Notes: generated by a model from the sequence alone, not told the origin. 64,000 bases of DNA from UBA3792 sp045114775 (GCA_045114775.1 JBGULC010000008.1:260314-324313); one strand, 5' to 3'; numbered from the stretch's first letter, positions 34,979-43,945 are shown. Numbers and translations: made by a program.

Positions 34979-36163
34979 TTATCTGAGACGTTCGACGGTT
35001 TTCAGGAGCGCGTCGACACGGTCCGTCTTTTCCCACGGAAAGTCGGGATTGCCGAAATGTCCGTTCTTTGCGGTCTGCTGATAGATCGGACGGCGAAGGC
35101 CGAGCGTTTCGATGATCGCCTTCGGACGAAGATCGAACACCTCCGCGACTGCCTTTTCCAGCAGCTCGTCGGGGACCGTGCCCGTTCCGAACGTGTCCAC
35201 GCGCACGGAGACCGGCTTTGCGACGCCGATCGCGTAAGCAACCTGCAGTTCGCAGCGGCGGGCAAGCTTTGCCGCCACAATGTTCTTTGCGATGTAGCGG
35301 GCCATGTAGCACGCGCTCCGGTCGACCTTCGTCGGATCCTTGCCGGAGAACGCACCGCCGCCGTGGCGAGCGTAGCCGCCGTAGGTGTCGACAATGATCT
35401 TGCGGCCGGTCAGGCCCGAGTCGCCCTGCGGACCGCCGATAACGAAGCGGCCGGTCGGGTTCACAAGGATGCGCGTATTCTCGTCGAACAGCGCCGCGGG
35501 CAGCGCGGGACGGATGACGTATTCGATCATATCGCGTTCAAGCTGTTCGTGCGTGACGTGCTCGTCGTGCTGCGTGGACAGGACGACGGTGTCGATATGG
35601 ATCGGCTTGTCGCCGTCGTATTCAACGGTGACCTGCGCCTTGCCGTCGGGACGCAGATAGGTCAGCGTGCCGTTCTGACGGACCTTGGTGAGCTTTCTGG
35701 TCAGCGCGTGCGCAAGGTCGATCGGCAGCGGCATCAGGATCGGCGTTTCGTCGCAGGCATAACCGAACATCATACCCTGATCGCCCGCGCCGGTATCGAG
35801 CGGATCGGCGTCGATTCCCTGCTTGCTTTCGAGCGAGCGGTCAACGCCCAGCGCGATGTCCTCCGACTGCGCATCGAGCGCGACGATCACGCCGCAGGTG
35901 CTGCCGTCGAAGCCGAACTTTGCGCGGTTGTATCCGATGTCGCAGACGGTTTTCCGGACGATGCTCTGGATGTCCACGTAGCATTCCGTGGTGATCTCGC
36001 CCATGACGAGCACGAGCCCCGTCGTACAGGCGGTTTCGCATGCCACGCGGGCGTTGGGGTCCTTCTCGAGGATCGCGTCGAGCACGGCGTCGCTGATCTG
36101 ATCGCAGATCTTGTCGGGATGCCCGATCGTGACCGATTCACTGGTAAAATACGATTTTCTCAT
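34979..36163 (-). CDS. metK: S-adenosylmethionine synthetase
   Basis: 394 residues from ATG 36163 (AGGAG upstream). Forms SAM from methionine and ATP. Motifs: TSESVTIGHPDKICDQISDA, the hexapeptide GAGDQGMMFGYA, and the P-loop-like GGGAFSGKDPTKVDRS. Length is typical. Expression should be controlled by the SAM-I riboswitch in its leader, a product-feedback arrangement. Confidence 0.98.
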   Translation of the reverse strand: MRKSYFTSESVTIGHPDKICDQISDAVLDAILEKDPNARVACETACTTGLVLVMGEITTECYVDIQSIVRKTVCDIGYNRAKFGFDGSTCGVIVALDAQSEDIALGVDRSLESKQGIDADPLDTGAGDQGMMFGYACDETPILMPLPIDLAHALTRKLTKVRQNGTLTYLRPDGKAQVTVEYDGDKPIHIDTVVLSTQHDEHVTHEQLERDMIEYVIRPALPAALFDENTRILVNPTGRFVIGGPQGDSGLTGRKIIVDTYGGYARHGGGAFSGKDPTKVDRSACYMARYIAKNIVAAKLARRCELQVAYAIGVAKPVSVRVDTFGTGTVPDELLEKAVAEVFDLRPKAIIETLGLRRPIYQQTAKNGHFGNPDFPWEKTDRVDALLKTVERLR

Positions 36164-36196
36164 GTTCTCCTCTTTCCGCCTTACCGACAAACAAAA

Positions 36197-36316
36197 AAGC
36201 TCACCGAGATGAGCTTCTATTCATCTCATCTTTCAGCTTTCGCTGCGGGAATTGGCACCTTGCAAATGCAGGTTGCCGGACTTCACAGGGCCCGTCCCTC
36301 CGTCACTCTTGATAAG
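36197..36316 (-). promoter_or_regulatory. SAM-I (S-box) riboswitch with terminator, upstream of metK
   Basis: On the minus strand: CTTATCAAGAG (36316-36306), GGAGGGA, a GGGCCCTGTGAA segment, CCGGCAACC, AAGGTGCCAATTCC and GCAGC, the conserved S-box core in order. P1 closes by pairing CTTATC (36316-36311) with GATGAG (36230-36225). A terminator AAGCTCA / TGAGCTT followed by T's (36216-36197) comes next. GAGATGA near P1 can pair instead with TCATCTC of the terminator, giving the antiterminator when SAM is low. Confidence 0.95.
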
Positions 36317-36337
36317 GCTATTCATTTTTTCGGCTGT

Positions 36338-36366
36338 ATTGTATCATCGAATCTTGCAAAATGCAA
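36338..36366 (-). promoter_or_regulatory. Promoter for the metK riboswitch transcript
   Basis: Minus strand TTGCAT (36366-36361), 17-base spacer, TACAAT (36343-36338), a few bases before the S-box starts. It shares a palindrome with the divergent tctC promoter. Confidence 0.7.
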
Positions 36367-36382
36367 GCGATTTCTTTATAAT
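36354..36382 (+). promoter_or_regulatory. Promoter for tctCBA-aro operon
   Basis: TTGCAA (36354-36359), 17-base spacer, TATAAT (36377-36382). The palindrome CTTGCAAAATGCAAG (36353-36367) contains this -35 and the opposing metK -35, so the two promoters interleave. Confidence 0.7.
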
Positions 36383-36410
36383 ATAAGCAAGTATTTTTTT
36401 GAGGTGCCGC

Positions 36411-37340
36411 ATGAAACGTCTGTTTGCTCTTCTTCTCGTGATCCCCCTTCTGTTCGGCTGCGCAAAAACGACCGTAAACGGGATCATCCAATGGGGCGAA
36501 GGCGGCGGCACGGACACGCTGATGCGTCCGCTGTGCCAGCTTACCGAGGAGTATCTTCAGGGAACGATCTCGCTGCGCAACATGACCGGCGGCACAGGCA
36601 CCGTCGCGACCCAGTACGTTTACGACAAGCCCGCCGACGGCACATATCTGCTGCTCGGCGCCGAGAACCCTGCGATGTACGACGCATTGGGCCTTTCCGA
36701 TCTGACTTATGAGGATTTCGACTGCGTGATCCTGATCGGCAGCGAAACAGTCGGCGTGACCGTTGCGTCCGATTCGCCCTATCGCGACTTTGCCTCTCTG
36801 ATCGACGCGGCAAAGGCCAACCCGGGAACGGTCCGCCTTGCGACCACCGCAAAGGGCGGCCTACCCTGGACCGTCGCGCGGTTCATCGAAGCCGTCACCG
36901 GCGCGACGTTCCGCGAGGTTCCATACGACAGCGACGCCACTGCACGCGCCGCCGTCATGAACGGCGAATGCGAGGTGACCGTCATGAAGCTTCAGGCCGG
37001 GCTCGAAGCGGTCCGCGAGGGCAAGCTCCGATACCTCTGTCTGCTTTCCGACGAACCGGTCGACGCACTTTCGGACGTGCCTCCGATCACCGAATACGAT
37101 CCCGCGTTTCGGCAATACCTGCCCTGGGGGCCGTTCTACGGTGTTTTTGTCAAGAAGGGCACCGACGCGCAAACCCGTGAAAAGCTGTCCGATGCGTTTT
37201 TGAAGGGCTTTTCCGAACCGGAATACCGGAAGCTGCTTGCCGAACTGCACGTCGATCCGCTCGGCCTTTCCGGCGATGAGGCGAACGCATGGATCGCGGC
37301 ATGGCGTACGGCGAGCCTTGCCGCACTGAACGCGCAATGA
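36411..37340 (+). CDS. Tripartite tricarboxylate transporter substrate-binding lipoprotein (TctC family)
   Basis: 309 residues from ATG 36411 (GAGG upstream). Lipobox signal MKRLFALLLVIPLLFGC. TctC features: the IQWGEGGGTDTLMRPL ligand loop, NMTGGTGTVATQYV, and a C-terminal VFVKKGTDAQTREKLSDA. It captures a carboxylate outside the membrane for TctAB. The ligand is not predictable: TctC proteins bind citrate, other dicarboxylates or aromatic acids. It overlaps tctB by four bases. Confidence 0.88.
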   Translation: MKRLFALLLVIPLLFGCAKTTVNGIIQWGEGGGTDTLMRPLCQLTEEYLQGTISLRNMTGGTGTVATQYVYDKPADGTYLLLGAENPAMYDALGLSDLTYEDFDCVILIGSETVGVTVASDSPYRDFASLIDAAKANPGTVRLATTAKGGLPWTVARFIEAVTGATFREVPYDSDATARAAVMNGECEVTVMKLQAGLEAVREGKLRYLCLLSDEPVDALSDVPPITEYDPAFRQYLPWGPFYGVFVKKGTDAQTREKLSDAFLKGFSEPEYRKLLAELHVDPLGLSGDEANAWIAAWRTASLAALNAQ

Positions 37341-37774
37341 AGCGCTTTCTCAAAAGCTTCACATCGGACCGGATCTTTGCGATCCTTCTGCTGCTCGGTT
37401 CCTGCGGCGCGTTTCCCGCGTCGCTTCTTTTGATGCTGTCCGGCGCCGACCGGAACGCGACCGTATTTCCGCTTGCCGTGTCGTCCGCGTTTCTGCTTTT
37501 TGCCGTGCTCAACGTCATATTTGCGTTTCGCAGAGCATCCGACGCGCCGCGCGGCTCGCTTTCGTCCGTGCTGTGGGTCTGCGCGCTTCTTCTGGGGCTT
37601 TGCGCCGGGCTTCTGCTGCACATTCCGTTCTGGATCCTCTGTCCCGTCTTTCTGTTCGCTGCGTCGTTCGTCGTGCTGAAGCAGAAATGGCTCCCGTCGC
37701 TGCTGTCGGCGGCGATCACGACCGGGCTCGTCTATCTCGTGTTCGCGGTACTGTTCCGCGTTCCGCTCCCGTGA
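37337..37774 (+). CDS. Tripartite tricarboxylate transporter small membrane subunit (TctB family)
   Basis: 145 residues from ATG 37337, which overlaps the tctC stop (ATGA). About four hydrophobic helices, including ALLLGLCAGLLLHIPFWIL, as in TctB. TctB sequences are poorly conserved, so the call depends on position between TctC and TctA plus topology. Confidence 0.8.
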   Translation: MKRFLKSFTSDRIFAILLLLGSCGAFPASLLLMLSGADRNATVFPLAVSSAFLLFAVLNVIFAFRRASDAPRGSLSSVLWVCALLLGLCAGLLLHIPFWILCPVFLFAASFVVLKQKWLPSLLSAAITTGLVYLVFAVLFRVPLP

Positions 37775-37781
37775 GGCGCTT

Positions 37782-39236
37782 ATGCAGGATGTTCTGAACG
37801 CGTTCTCCTTTCTGATCCGTCCCGAGGTGCTGTTCCCCGCGGCGCTCGGCACGCTGCTCGGCGTCTATATCGGCGCGATCCCCGGCCTGTCCGGTACGAT
37901 GGCGGTTTCACTGCTCGTTTCGTTGACCTACGCCTGGTCCGAGGTCCCCGCGATCGCGCTCATTATGGGCGTGTTCGTCGGCGTGGTCTACGGCGGTTCT
38001 CGGTCCGCGATCCTTCTGAACATTCCCGGCGCGCCGGCCGCCGTCGCCACCGGCTTTGACGGCTATCCGCTCGCGCAGAAGGGCAAGGCCGCGCAGGCGA
38101 TGGGGCTTGCGTGCGTGCAGTCCTTTATCGGCACGATGCTCGGCATCCTCGCGCTTGCGTTTCTGACGCCGCAGATCGCGAAGATCTCCTCCGCGTTCAA
38201 ATCGGTGGACTATCTTCTGCTCGGTCTTCTGGCACTGCTGCTTGTCGGAAGTCTCTCCCGCGGGAGTCTTCTGAAAGGGCTTCTGGGCGCGGCGCTCGGA
38301 TTGTTTCTGGGCTGTGTCGGCAATTCCTATTCCGTCAACCGCTTTACGCTCGGCGTCCCGTATCTGAACGGCGGGATCAGCTTTATCGTCGCCATGATCG
38401 GTCTGTTCGGCGCGGGCGAAGCGCTCTATCAGCTTTCGGTCGACACGCCTCCGGTAAAGCAGGAGGTCCCGAAACGCATCGTTCCGCCGCTCAGGACGGT
38501 GATCAGGCATCTGCCGCTGACCCTGTGGAGCTCGATCCTCGGCATCTTCGTCGGCGCTTTGCCCGGCGCGGGCGGCGACATGGCTGCGCTCTTAAGCTAC
38601 GATACGGCGAAGCGCACGGTCCGCAAAAACGAGGTCCCCTTCGGCGAAGGCGCCGTAGAGGGGCTGATCGCGCCGGAGACCGCGAACAACGCGGCGATCG
38701 GCGGCGCGCTGATCCCCATGCTGACCCTCGGCATTCCCGGCGACGCGATCACGGCGGTGCTGCTCGGCGCACTCTCGATGCGCGGCGTAAGCCATCTGTC
38801 CCTCTTCGACAAGCGTCCCGATCTGTTTTCCCTGATCCTTGCCGCGCTTGTGCTGTCCGCGATTTTCCTGCTGCTGTTCGGACTGACCGGCATACGGCTT
38901 TTTGTGCACGTGCTGAAGATCCCGAAGGGCATCCTGATGCCGATCATTCTGATTTTGTGCGCGATCGGCGCGTACGCGATCAATACGAACGTTTACGATG
39001 TGCTCCTTATGGTCGGCTTCGGCTTTCTCGGCTTTGCGCTGAAGCGCTTCTCCTACCCCGTGGCGCCGGTCGTGCTGGGGCTGATCCTCAGAGAGCTTCT
39101 CGAGGCCAATACGGTCCGTGTGATGCTGCTGTTCGGCGAACGTTCGATGTTCAGCGTGCTTACGCCGTTTCTGCTGCTTGCGCTGATCGCCTTGCCGATC
39201 CTGTCCCGCATCCGGGGAAGAAAGGAGCGCGTATGA
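37782..39236 (+). CDS. Tripartite tricarboxylate transporter large permease (TctA family)
   Basis: 484-residue permease with about 12 membrane segments. TctA motifs: GVYIGAIPGLSGTMAVSLL, GGSRSAILLNIPGAPAAVAT with FDGYPLAQKG following, the second GALPGAGGDMAALLSYDTAK, and LTLGIPGDAITAVLLGAL. It imports the substrate captured by TctC using an ion gradient. It overlaps aroA by four bases, tying the transporter to the shikimate genes on one message. Confidence 0.95.
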   Translation: MQDVLNAFSFLIRPEVLFPAALGTLLGVYIGAIPGLSGTMAVSLLVSLTYAWSEVPAIALIMGVFVGVVYGGSRSAILLNIPGAPAAVATGFDGYPLAQKGKAAQAMGLACVQSFIGTMLGILALAFLTPQIAKISSAFKSVDYLLLGLLALLLVGSLSRGSLLKGLLGAALGLFLGCVGNSYSVNRFTLGVPYLNGGISFIVAMIGLFGAGEALYQLSVDTPPVKQEVPKRIVPPLRTVIRHLPLTLWSSILGIFVGALPGAGGDMAALLSYDTAKRTVRKNEVPFGEGAVEGLIAPETANNAAIGGALIPMLTLGIPGDAITAVLLGALSMRGVSHLSLFDKRPDLFSLILAALVLSAIFLLLFGLTGIRLFVHVLKIPKGILMPIILILCAIGAYAINTNVYDVLLMVGFGFLGFALKRFSYPVAPVVLGLILRELLEANTVRVMLLFGERSMFSVLTPFLLLALIALPILSRIRGRKERV

Positions 39237-40417
39237 AGCTTTCGATCGAACGCGCAAACGGCGTGCTTTTCGCGCCGCCGTCCAAATCCGCCCTGCACCG
39301 CCGCCTGATTCTGAACGCGCTCGCAGGCTGTTTCGACGTGCCTGCGGATCCATGTACGGACGTTTCCGTAACCGCAAACAGCTTACAAGCTCTGCAGTCC
39401 GGCGCGACGGTCGATCTGAAGGACTGCGGCGCTGCGCTCCGGTTTCTGCTGCCGGTCTCCCTTCTGTTTTCCGGCGCATGTTTTACGGGCAGTCCGCGGC
39501 TTTCTGAACGTCCGATTCTCCCGCTGATTGAGGTGCTGCGCGAACACGGTGCGTCCGTATCGAACGACGCCCTGCCGCTGACCGTCTCGGGTACGCTGCG
39601 TCCCGGCGATTACACGCTCGACGGCAGCGTCAGTTCGCAGTTTTTCAGTGGTCTTTTGCTGACGCTCCCCTTCCTTTCCGGCGACAGTACGCTGCGTTGG
39701 ACGGCACCGCCCGTATCCGCGGGCTATATTTCGCTGACCGAACGGATGCTGGAAGAGCACGGCGTTTCGGTGATTCGCACGGAATACGGGTACCGGATCC
39801 CCGGCGGTCAAAAACCTCGCGCTTTGCCGCTTACGGTCGAAGGCGACTGGTCGTGCGCCGCGCCGATGCTGATCCTCGGCGCGATCCTCGGCTCCGTGAC
39901 CGTGACCGGACTCGATCCGAGCAGCAAACAGCCCGATCGCAAAGTCCTCGATGTGCTGCACCAATGCGGCGCAAGGGTCGAAATCTTCATCGATTCCGTG
40001 ACCGTTTCCAAAGGAAAGCTTACCGGGTTCAAATGCAGCGGCGAGCCTGCGCCGGATCTGATCCCCGTGCTTGCTGCGCTCGCATGCGCCTCGGAGGGCG
40101 ATTCCGTGCTCTACCGTCTGAGCCGTCTTCGCGACAAGGAAAGCGACCGGTTTTCCGCGCTTCTTGCGCTTCTTGAATCGCTCGGAGCGGATTTCGAGAC
40201 CGAGGGTGATCGGGCGATCGCGATCCACGGTCAAGGCTCGATTCCCGGCGGCAAAGCCGACGTCCCGCCCGACCACCGCATGGTGATGGCGGCCGCGCTT
40301 CTCTCTGCGGTTTCGGCAAAGCCTGTAAAGATCGGCAATACGAACAGTCTCAGCAAATCCTATCCCGGGTTTTTATCGGATTTTCAGAAGATCGGAGGAC
40401 GCATCCATGCGATCTGA
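39233..40417 (+). CDS. aroA: 3-phosphoshikimate 1-carboxyvinyltransferase (EPSP synthase)
   Basis: 394 residues from ATG 39233, overlapping the tctA stop; the frame is open far upstream but that is tctA shadow. It joins shikimate 3-phosphate and PEP. Motifs: FAPPSKSALHRRLILNAL, the LKDCGAALRFLLPV region, DGSVSSQFFSGLLL, and the C-terminal LSRLRDKESDRFSAL followed by PPDHRMVMAAALLS. It is somewhat shorter than the common 425 residues, with shortened loops. It is followed by aroC with an 11-base overlap. Confidence 0.95.
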   Translation: MKLSIERANGVLFAPPSKSALHRRLILNALAGCFDVPADPCTDVSVTANSLQALQSGATVDLKDCGAALRFLLPVSLLFSGACFTGSPRLSERPILPLIEVLREHGASVSNDALPLTVSGTLRPGDYTLDGSVSSQFFSGLLLTLPFLSGDSTLRWTAPPVSAGYISLTERMLEEHGVSVIRTEYGYRIPGGQKPRALPLTVEGDWSCAAPMLILGAILGSVTVTGLDPSSKQPDRKVLDVLHQCGARVEIFIDSVTVSKGKLTGFKCSGEPAPDLIPVLAALACASEGDSVLYRLSRLRDKESDRFSALLALLESLGADFETEGDRAIAIHGQGSIPGGKADVPPDHRMVMAAALLSAVSAKPVKIGNTNSLSKSYPGFLSDFQKIGGRIHAI

Positions 40418-41495
40418 ATGGGGACATAAACTGCATATCATTGTGTTCGGCGCATCCCACGCGCCGGAGCTCGGCGTAACGATGGAGGGACTTCCGAAGG
40501 GGCTCTCCGTTGATATCGACGCGCTGCAGGCGTTCCTGGATCGGCGCGCGCCGAAGTCCGACGTCGGCAGTACCGCGCGAAAAGAGCCGGACCGCGTCTT
40601 GTTCCGTTCCGGGCTTATCAACGGCGTTACGACCGGCGAACCGCTGACCGCCGTCATCGAAAACAAGGACGCCGATTCGCGCCCATATACGGCTTACCAC
40701 GACGTACCGCGACCCTCGCACATTGATTATCCCGCGCGTCTGCGCTTCGGCGACGACGTCGATCTCAACGGCGGCGGACATTTTTCGGGCCGCATGACTG
40801 CGGCATACTGCATCGCAGGCGGGATCGCGCTCAAGCAGCTTGAGCGGGAAGGCATACGGATCGCGGCGCATCTTTCCGCGGTCGGCGACGCTCAGGACCT
40901 GCCGTTTGATCCGGTTGACCCCGATCCCGATCAGCTCTCCGCGATCGGGAAAAAGCCTTTCCCCGTCCTCGACGACGCGCGCGGACAGCGGATGCGGGAC
41001 GTCATCCGCGAGGCGCAGGCCCGCGGCGATTCCGTCGGCGGCGTGGTCGAGTGCATCGTGACCGGCTTCCCCGCCGGACACGGGACCCCGCTGTTCTCCG
41101 GTGTCGATTCCCGGCTTGCGGAGCTGCTCTTTGCCGTGCCTGCGGTTCGCGGCGTAAGCTTCGGAAGCGGCTTTGAGTCCGCGAAAATGACCGGCTCTGC
41201 GCACAACGATCCCTATTGTCTCAAAGACGGCGCGGTCCGCACCGAAACGAACCGACACGGCGGGATCCTCGGCGGGATCAGCACGGGGATGCCGATTGTC
41301 TTCAATGCGGCGATCAAGCCTGCATCCGGCATCGCGATCCCGCAGAAAACGCTGAATCTGAAAACGGGTGAACCGGATACGCTCGAGATCCGCGGCCGCC
41401 ACGACGCCTGCATCGCCGTTCGCGTCGTGCCCGTGATCGAGGCCGTCGCCGCGCTCGCACTCTATGACCTGCTGCTGGAGGAAACGCAATGCTGA
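40407..41495 (+). CDS. aroC: Chorismate synthase
   Basis: 362-residue FMN-dependent enzyme converting EPSP to chorismate, the last common step of aromatic synthesis. Signatures: WGHKLHIIVFGASHAPELGV, RPSHIDYPARLRFG, the NGGGHFSGRMTAAYCIAGG loop, and FGSGFESAKMTGSAHND with NGGIxGG-type GGILGGISTGMPI. It sits between aroA and the mutase-kinase fusion with overlapping ends. Confidence 0.97.
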   Translation: MRSEWGHKLHIIVFGASHAPELGVTMEGLPKGLSVDIDALQAFLDRRAPKSDVGSTARKEPDRVLFRSGLINGVTTGEPLTAVIENKDADSRPYTAYHDVPRPSHIDYPARLRFGDDVDLNGGGHFSGRMTAAYCIAGGIALKQLEREGIRIAAHLSAVGDAQDLPFDPVDPDPDQLSAIGKKPFPVLDDARGQRMRDVIREAQARGDSVGGVVECIVTGFPAGHGTPLFSGVDSRLAELLFAVPAVRGVSFGSGFESAKMTGSAHNDPYCLKDGAVRTETNRHGGILGGISTGMPIVFNAAIKPASGIAIPQKTLNLKTGEPDTLEIRGRHDACIAVRVVPVIEAVAALALYDLLLEETQC

Positions 41496-42250
41496 ACGTA
41501 TACCGCTCCGAACTCGACCGCATCGACGACGCGATCGTCAAGCTCTTTTCCGAGCGCATGAACGTCGTCGAACGGATCGCGGATTATAAACGGAAGAATC
41601 ATCTCGATGCGCTTGATCCCGACCGTGAACGGATCATGCTCGAACGACTGTCCGCCGCGGTTCCCGAAGACCGGCGCGACGCCGTGCTTGCGCTCTATGA
41701 AGCGATCCTTTCGATCAGCAAAGCGCAGCAGCGCATGACGAACACGAACATCGTGCTGATCGGTATGCCCGGCTCCGGCAAAACGAGCGTCGCGCGGCAT
41801 CTCTCTTTGCTGCTCTCCCGCCCGATCGCTTCAACCGACGAAGCGGTCGAGGCGCGCATCGGCATGCCGATCGAAGCCCTGTTCCGCACGGAAGGCGAGG
41901 CGGCGTTCCGCGCCGTTGAGACCGAGATCGTAAAGGAGCTGTCCTCCGTCTGGGGCAGTATCATCGCAACCGGCGGCGGCACGGTGCTGTCCGAAGAGAA
42001 CCGTAAGGTGCTGCGGCAAAACAGCCGTATCTACTATATCCGCCGTCCGCTCGATACGCTGGACACGTCTGGCCGTCCGCTTTCGCAGGGCGAAGGCGCG
42101 CTTGATCGACTGTACGCGCAGCGGCATGCGCTCTATGAGGAGTTTTGCGACGTACAGCTTGACGGTGACGATGATTTCTCCGTTACGGCAGAGCGGATCG
42201 CGGCGGAGTTTCTGGAACGCTATTCCATGCGCGGCACGATTCAGGCTTGA
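41489..42250 (+). CDS. Chorismate mutase-shikimate kinase fusion
   Basis: 253 residues. Residues about 1-83 are an AroQ-type chorismate mutase (YRSELDRIDDAIVKLFSERM, then ADYKRKN and DRERIMLERL). Residues about 86-250 are a shikimate kinase with P-loop GMPGSGKT, TEGEAAFRAVE, the ATGGGTVL loop and LID-like RPLSQGEG. The fusion joins the enzyme three steps before chorismate with the first enzyme after it. It is the last gene of the tct-aro operon, followed by a strong terminator. Confidence 0.92.
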   Translation: MLNVYRSELDRIDDAIVKLFSERMNVVERIADYKRKNHLDALDPDRERIMLERLSAAVPEDRRDAVLALYEAILSISKAQQRMTNTNIVLIGMPGSGKTSVARHLSLLLSRPIASTDEAVEARIGMPIEALFRTEGEAAFRAVETEIVKELSSVWGSIIATGGGTVLSEENRKVLRQNSRIYYIRRPLDTLDTSGRPLSQGEGALDRLYAQRHALYEEFCDVQLDGDDDFSVTAERIAAEFLERYSMRGTIQA

Positions 42251-42430
42251 CGGTATTCGCGTTGATACATGACGTGATCGAACCGTTCATGAGCGCGAAG
42301 GTCAGAGATCGGTATCGAAACGCAAGGTGCAAGAAGCGCCCAGCGGCTTCGCGCCGTCTTCTCCGAAAAAGCGCTCCGTTCGCCGTGCAATCCGAAAAAA
42401 CAGCCCGCCGAAAAGCAGGCTTTTGCATGA

Positions 42431-42461
42431 AAAAGGGACGCGCAAAGAACGCGTCCCTTTT
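42431..42461. terminator. Bidirectional terminator after the aro operon
   Basis: AAAAGGGACGCG (42431-42442), 7-base loop, CGCGTCCCTTTT (42450-42461). The A-run and T-run let it work for the converging gene at 42482 too. The remaining 42251-42430 stretch holds nothing I can support. Confidence 0.85.
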
Positions 42462-42481
42462 GATCGTATCGGTCGTGTATG

Positions 42482-42796
42482 TTATATGCGCTTGCCGAAA
42501 AAGAAGTTGGCAAACGCGGCGCCGGCGAGCAAAACGATCCCGATGATGAAGACCGCCCATGCAAAGCCGCTCTTGCCGATGCACAGCGAAAGGATGCCGA
42601 ACAGCAGGAAATAAGCCGAAGCGAACAGCTCGATCCAACCGACTCGCTGCGCGTAGGAGCTGTCTACCTTGCCGGCATGACGTTCCATCACATAGTTCGT
42701 GATCAGAGCGTATTTGCCGCGCATCGCGATCATATAGCCGAAAAAGCCCAAACCCAACGCCATCAAAATCATGATGATTCCCAATGCTACGTGCAT
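42482..42796 (-). CDS. Small membrane protein of unknown function
   Basis: 104 residues with three hydrophobic helices: MHVALGIIMILMALGLGFFG, WIELFASAYFLLFGILSL, and GFAWAVFIIGIVLLAGAAF. A short polar loop (MRGKYALITNYVMERHAGKV) follows the first helix, loosely reminiscent of DUF3784-type proteins but not convincing. It stands alone between a terminator and its own promoter. No function proposed. Confidence 0.7.
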   Translation of the reverse strand: MHVALGIIMILMALGLGFFGYMIAMRGKYALITNYVMERHAGKVDSSYAQRVGWIELFASAYFLLFGILSLCIGKSGFAWAVFIIGIVLLAGAAFANFFFGKRI

Positions 42797-42848
42797 TACT
42801 CTGCCTCCTGTTCCCAGGGATTGAATTCATTTCCCATTCTTTGTTTTG

Positions 42849-42857
42849 ATTATAACA
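42849..42857 (-). promoter_or_regulatory. Extended -10 promoter for the small membrane protein
   Basis: Minus strand TGTTATAAT (42857-42849): TGn plus perfect TATAAT. A TTGACT further upstream is 19 bases from the -10, longer than ideal. Confidence 0.55.
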
Positions 42858-43014
42858 CAAATTTGCAACAAAAAGTCAACATCATTGTTACAAATTTACG
42901 AACTTTTTGACGAATTTCGGATATCCGGCATTGTATTGCGGATCAGCCGTCCGATTTGCAGCCGAGTCTTTCGGAACGCCGTCGTTTTGTCTGTCGGAAC
43001 CGTATCTTTTTTTG

Positions 43015-43043
43015 TTGCATCATGCGGTTCTCCGTGTTATACT
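43015..43043 (+). promoter_or_regulatory. Promoter for the zinc-ribbon membrane protein
   Basis: TTGCAT (43015-43020), 17-base spacer, TATACT (43038-43043), about 60 bases before the start codon. Confidence 0.65.
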
Positions 43044-43102
43044 GTATACAGAAGCAGATCGCTATCTTCAGGTCTGCAAAACAAGGATAAGGAGTGAATA
43101 CT

Positions 43103-43945
43103 ATGTTCTGTCAAAAATGCGGCGCTGATATCCCGGATAATTCAACCTTCTGCAGAGCGTGCGGCGCGCCGGTTGCAGGAAAAAAAGCGCCTAAAGCGCC
43201 CAAAACAGCCCCGTCCCTTTTCGATAATCTTCTCAACACGCTGAAGCTGTATGTCACGAAGGGACCCGGTGAAGCCATTATGAGCGCTGCAAGCAGCAGC
43301 ACGTTCGAATGGTCGATCCTGCTCGGCGCAAATGTGTTCTTCTTCATGTTCGCATTTGCCATTACCAGCGCCTGTCTGCATTTCGGCTTTGGATTCCCGC
43401 TTCTGTTCGGGCTTTTGATCGCACTGATTGCAAACGGCGTCATGTTCGGCGTCTTCTTCGGGCTGATGGCCATAATGCGGAAAAAACTTCCTTTCATGGG
43501 TCTTTTGAACCTTTACGCACTGACGACGCTTCCGCTGACCGCAGCAGCTGTTCTGAGCATGCCCTTTGCGCCCCTTTGGCACGTTCTGCCGATGATCTTC
43601 TTTGCGATCGCACTGCTCGCACAGTTCTTCCTGATGTACATCGCGCTGCAGAAGGCTACGGACAATCATGTGAACTTCCATATCTTCATGGGATTAGTCG
43701 CAGGTGCGATCTGCATCCTCTTTATCGCATCCTATTGGCTGAACGCAGCATCCGTCCACGCAACTCTGAAGTCCGCCTACGCCTCTTATTCCGATGCACA
43801 GGAGGCATACTATAAAGCCGATTACGACAAAAGAGAAAAATATCAGAAAAAGGTTGAAAAAGCGCGCGAGCGCCTTTCCGATACAACCGAAGGACTCAGC
43901 AATCTCATGAAAAAGTATACAGGCGATGTTTTCGATCTGCAATAA
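43103..43945 (+). CDS. Zinc-ribbon membrane protein of unknown function
   Basis: 280 residues from ATG 43103 (AAGGAG eight bases upstream). N-terminal zinc ribbon MFCQKCGADIPDNSTFCRAC (two CxxC pairs), a Lys/Pro/Ala linker, then four or five hydrophobic helices (residues about 75-215). The C-terminus is a charged coiled coil (REKYQKKVEKARERLSDTTE). The architecture, zinc ribbon plus Yip1-like membrane domain, is common in Clostridia; no role is established. A terminator follows directly. Confidence 0.8.
   Translation: MFCQKCGADIPDNSTFCRACGAPVAGKKAPKAPKTAPSLFDNLLNTLKLYVTKGPGEAIMSAASSSTFEWSILLGANVFFFMFAFAITSACLHFGFGFPLLFGLLIALIANGVMFGVFFGLMAIMRKKLPFMGLLNLYALTTLPLTAAAVLSMPFAPLWHVLPMIFFAIALLAQFFLMYIALQKATDNHVNFHIFMGLVAGAICILFIASYWLNAASVHATLKSAYASYSDAQEAYYKADYDKREKYQKKVEKARERLSDTTEGLSNLMKKYTGDVFDLQ

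Noticed and set aside
38111..39232. Upstream extension of the aroA frame
   Set aside because: The extension lies entirely inside tctA in another frame; the EPSP synthase fold begins at the ATG at 39233.
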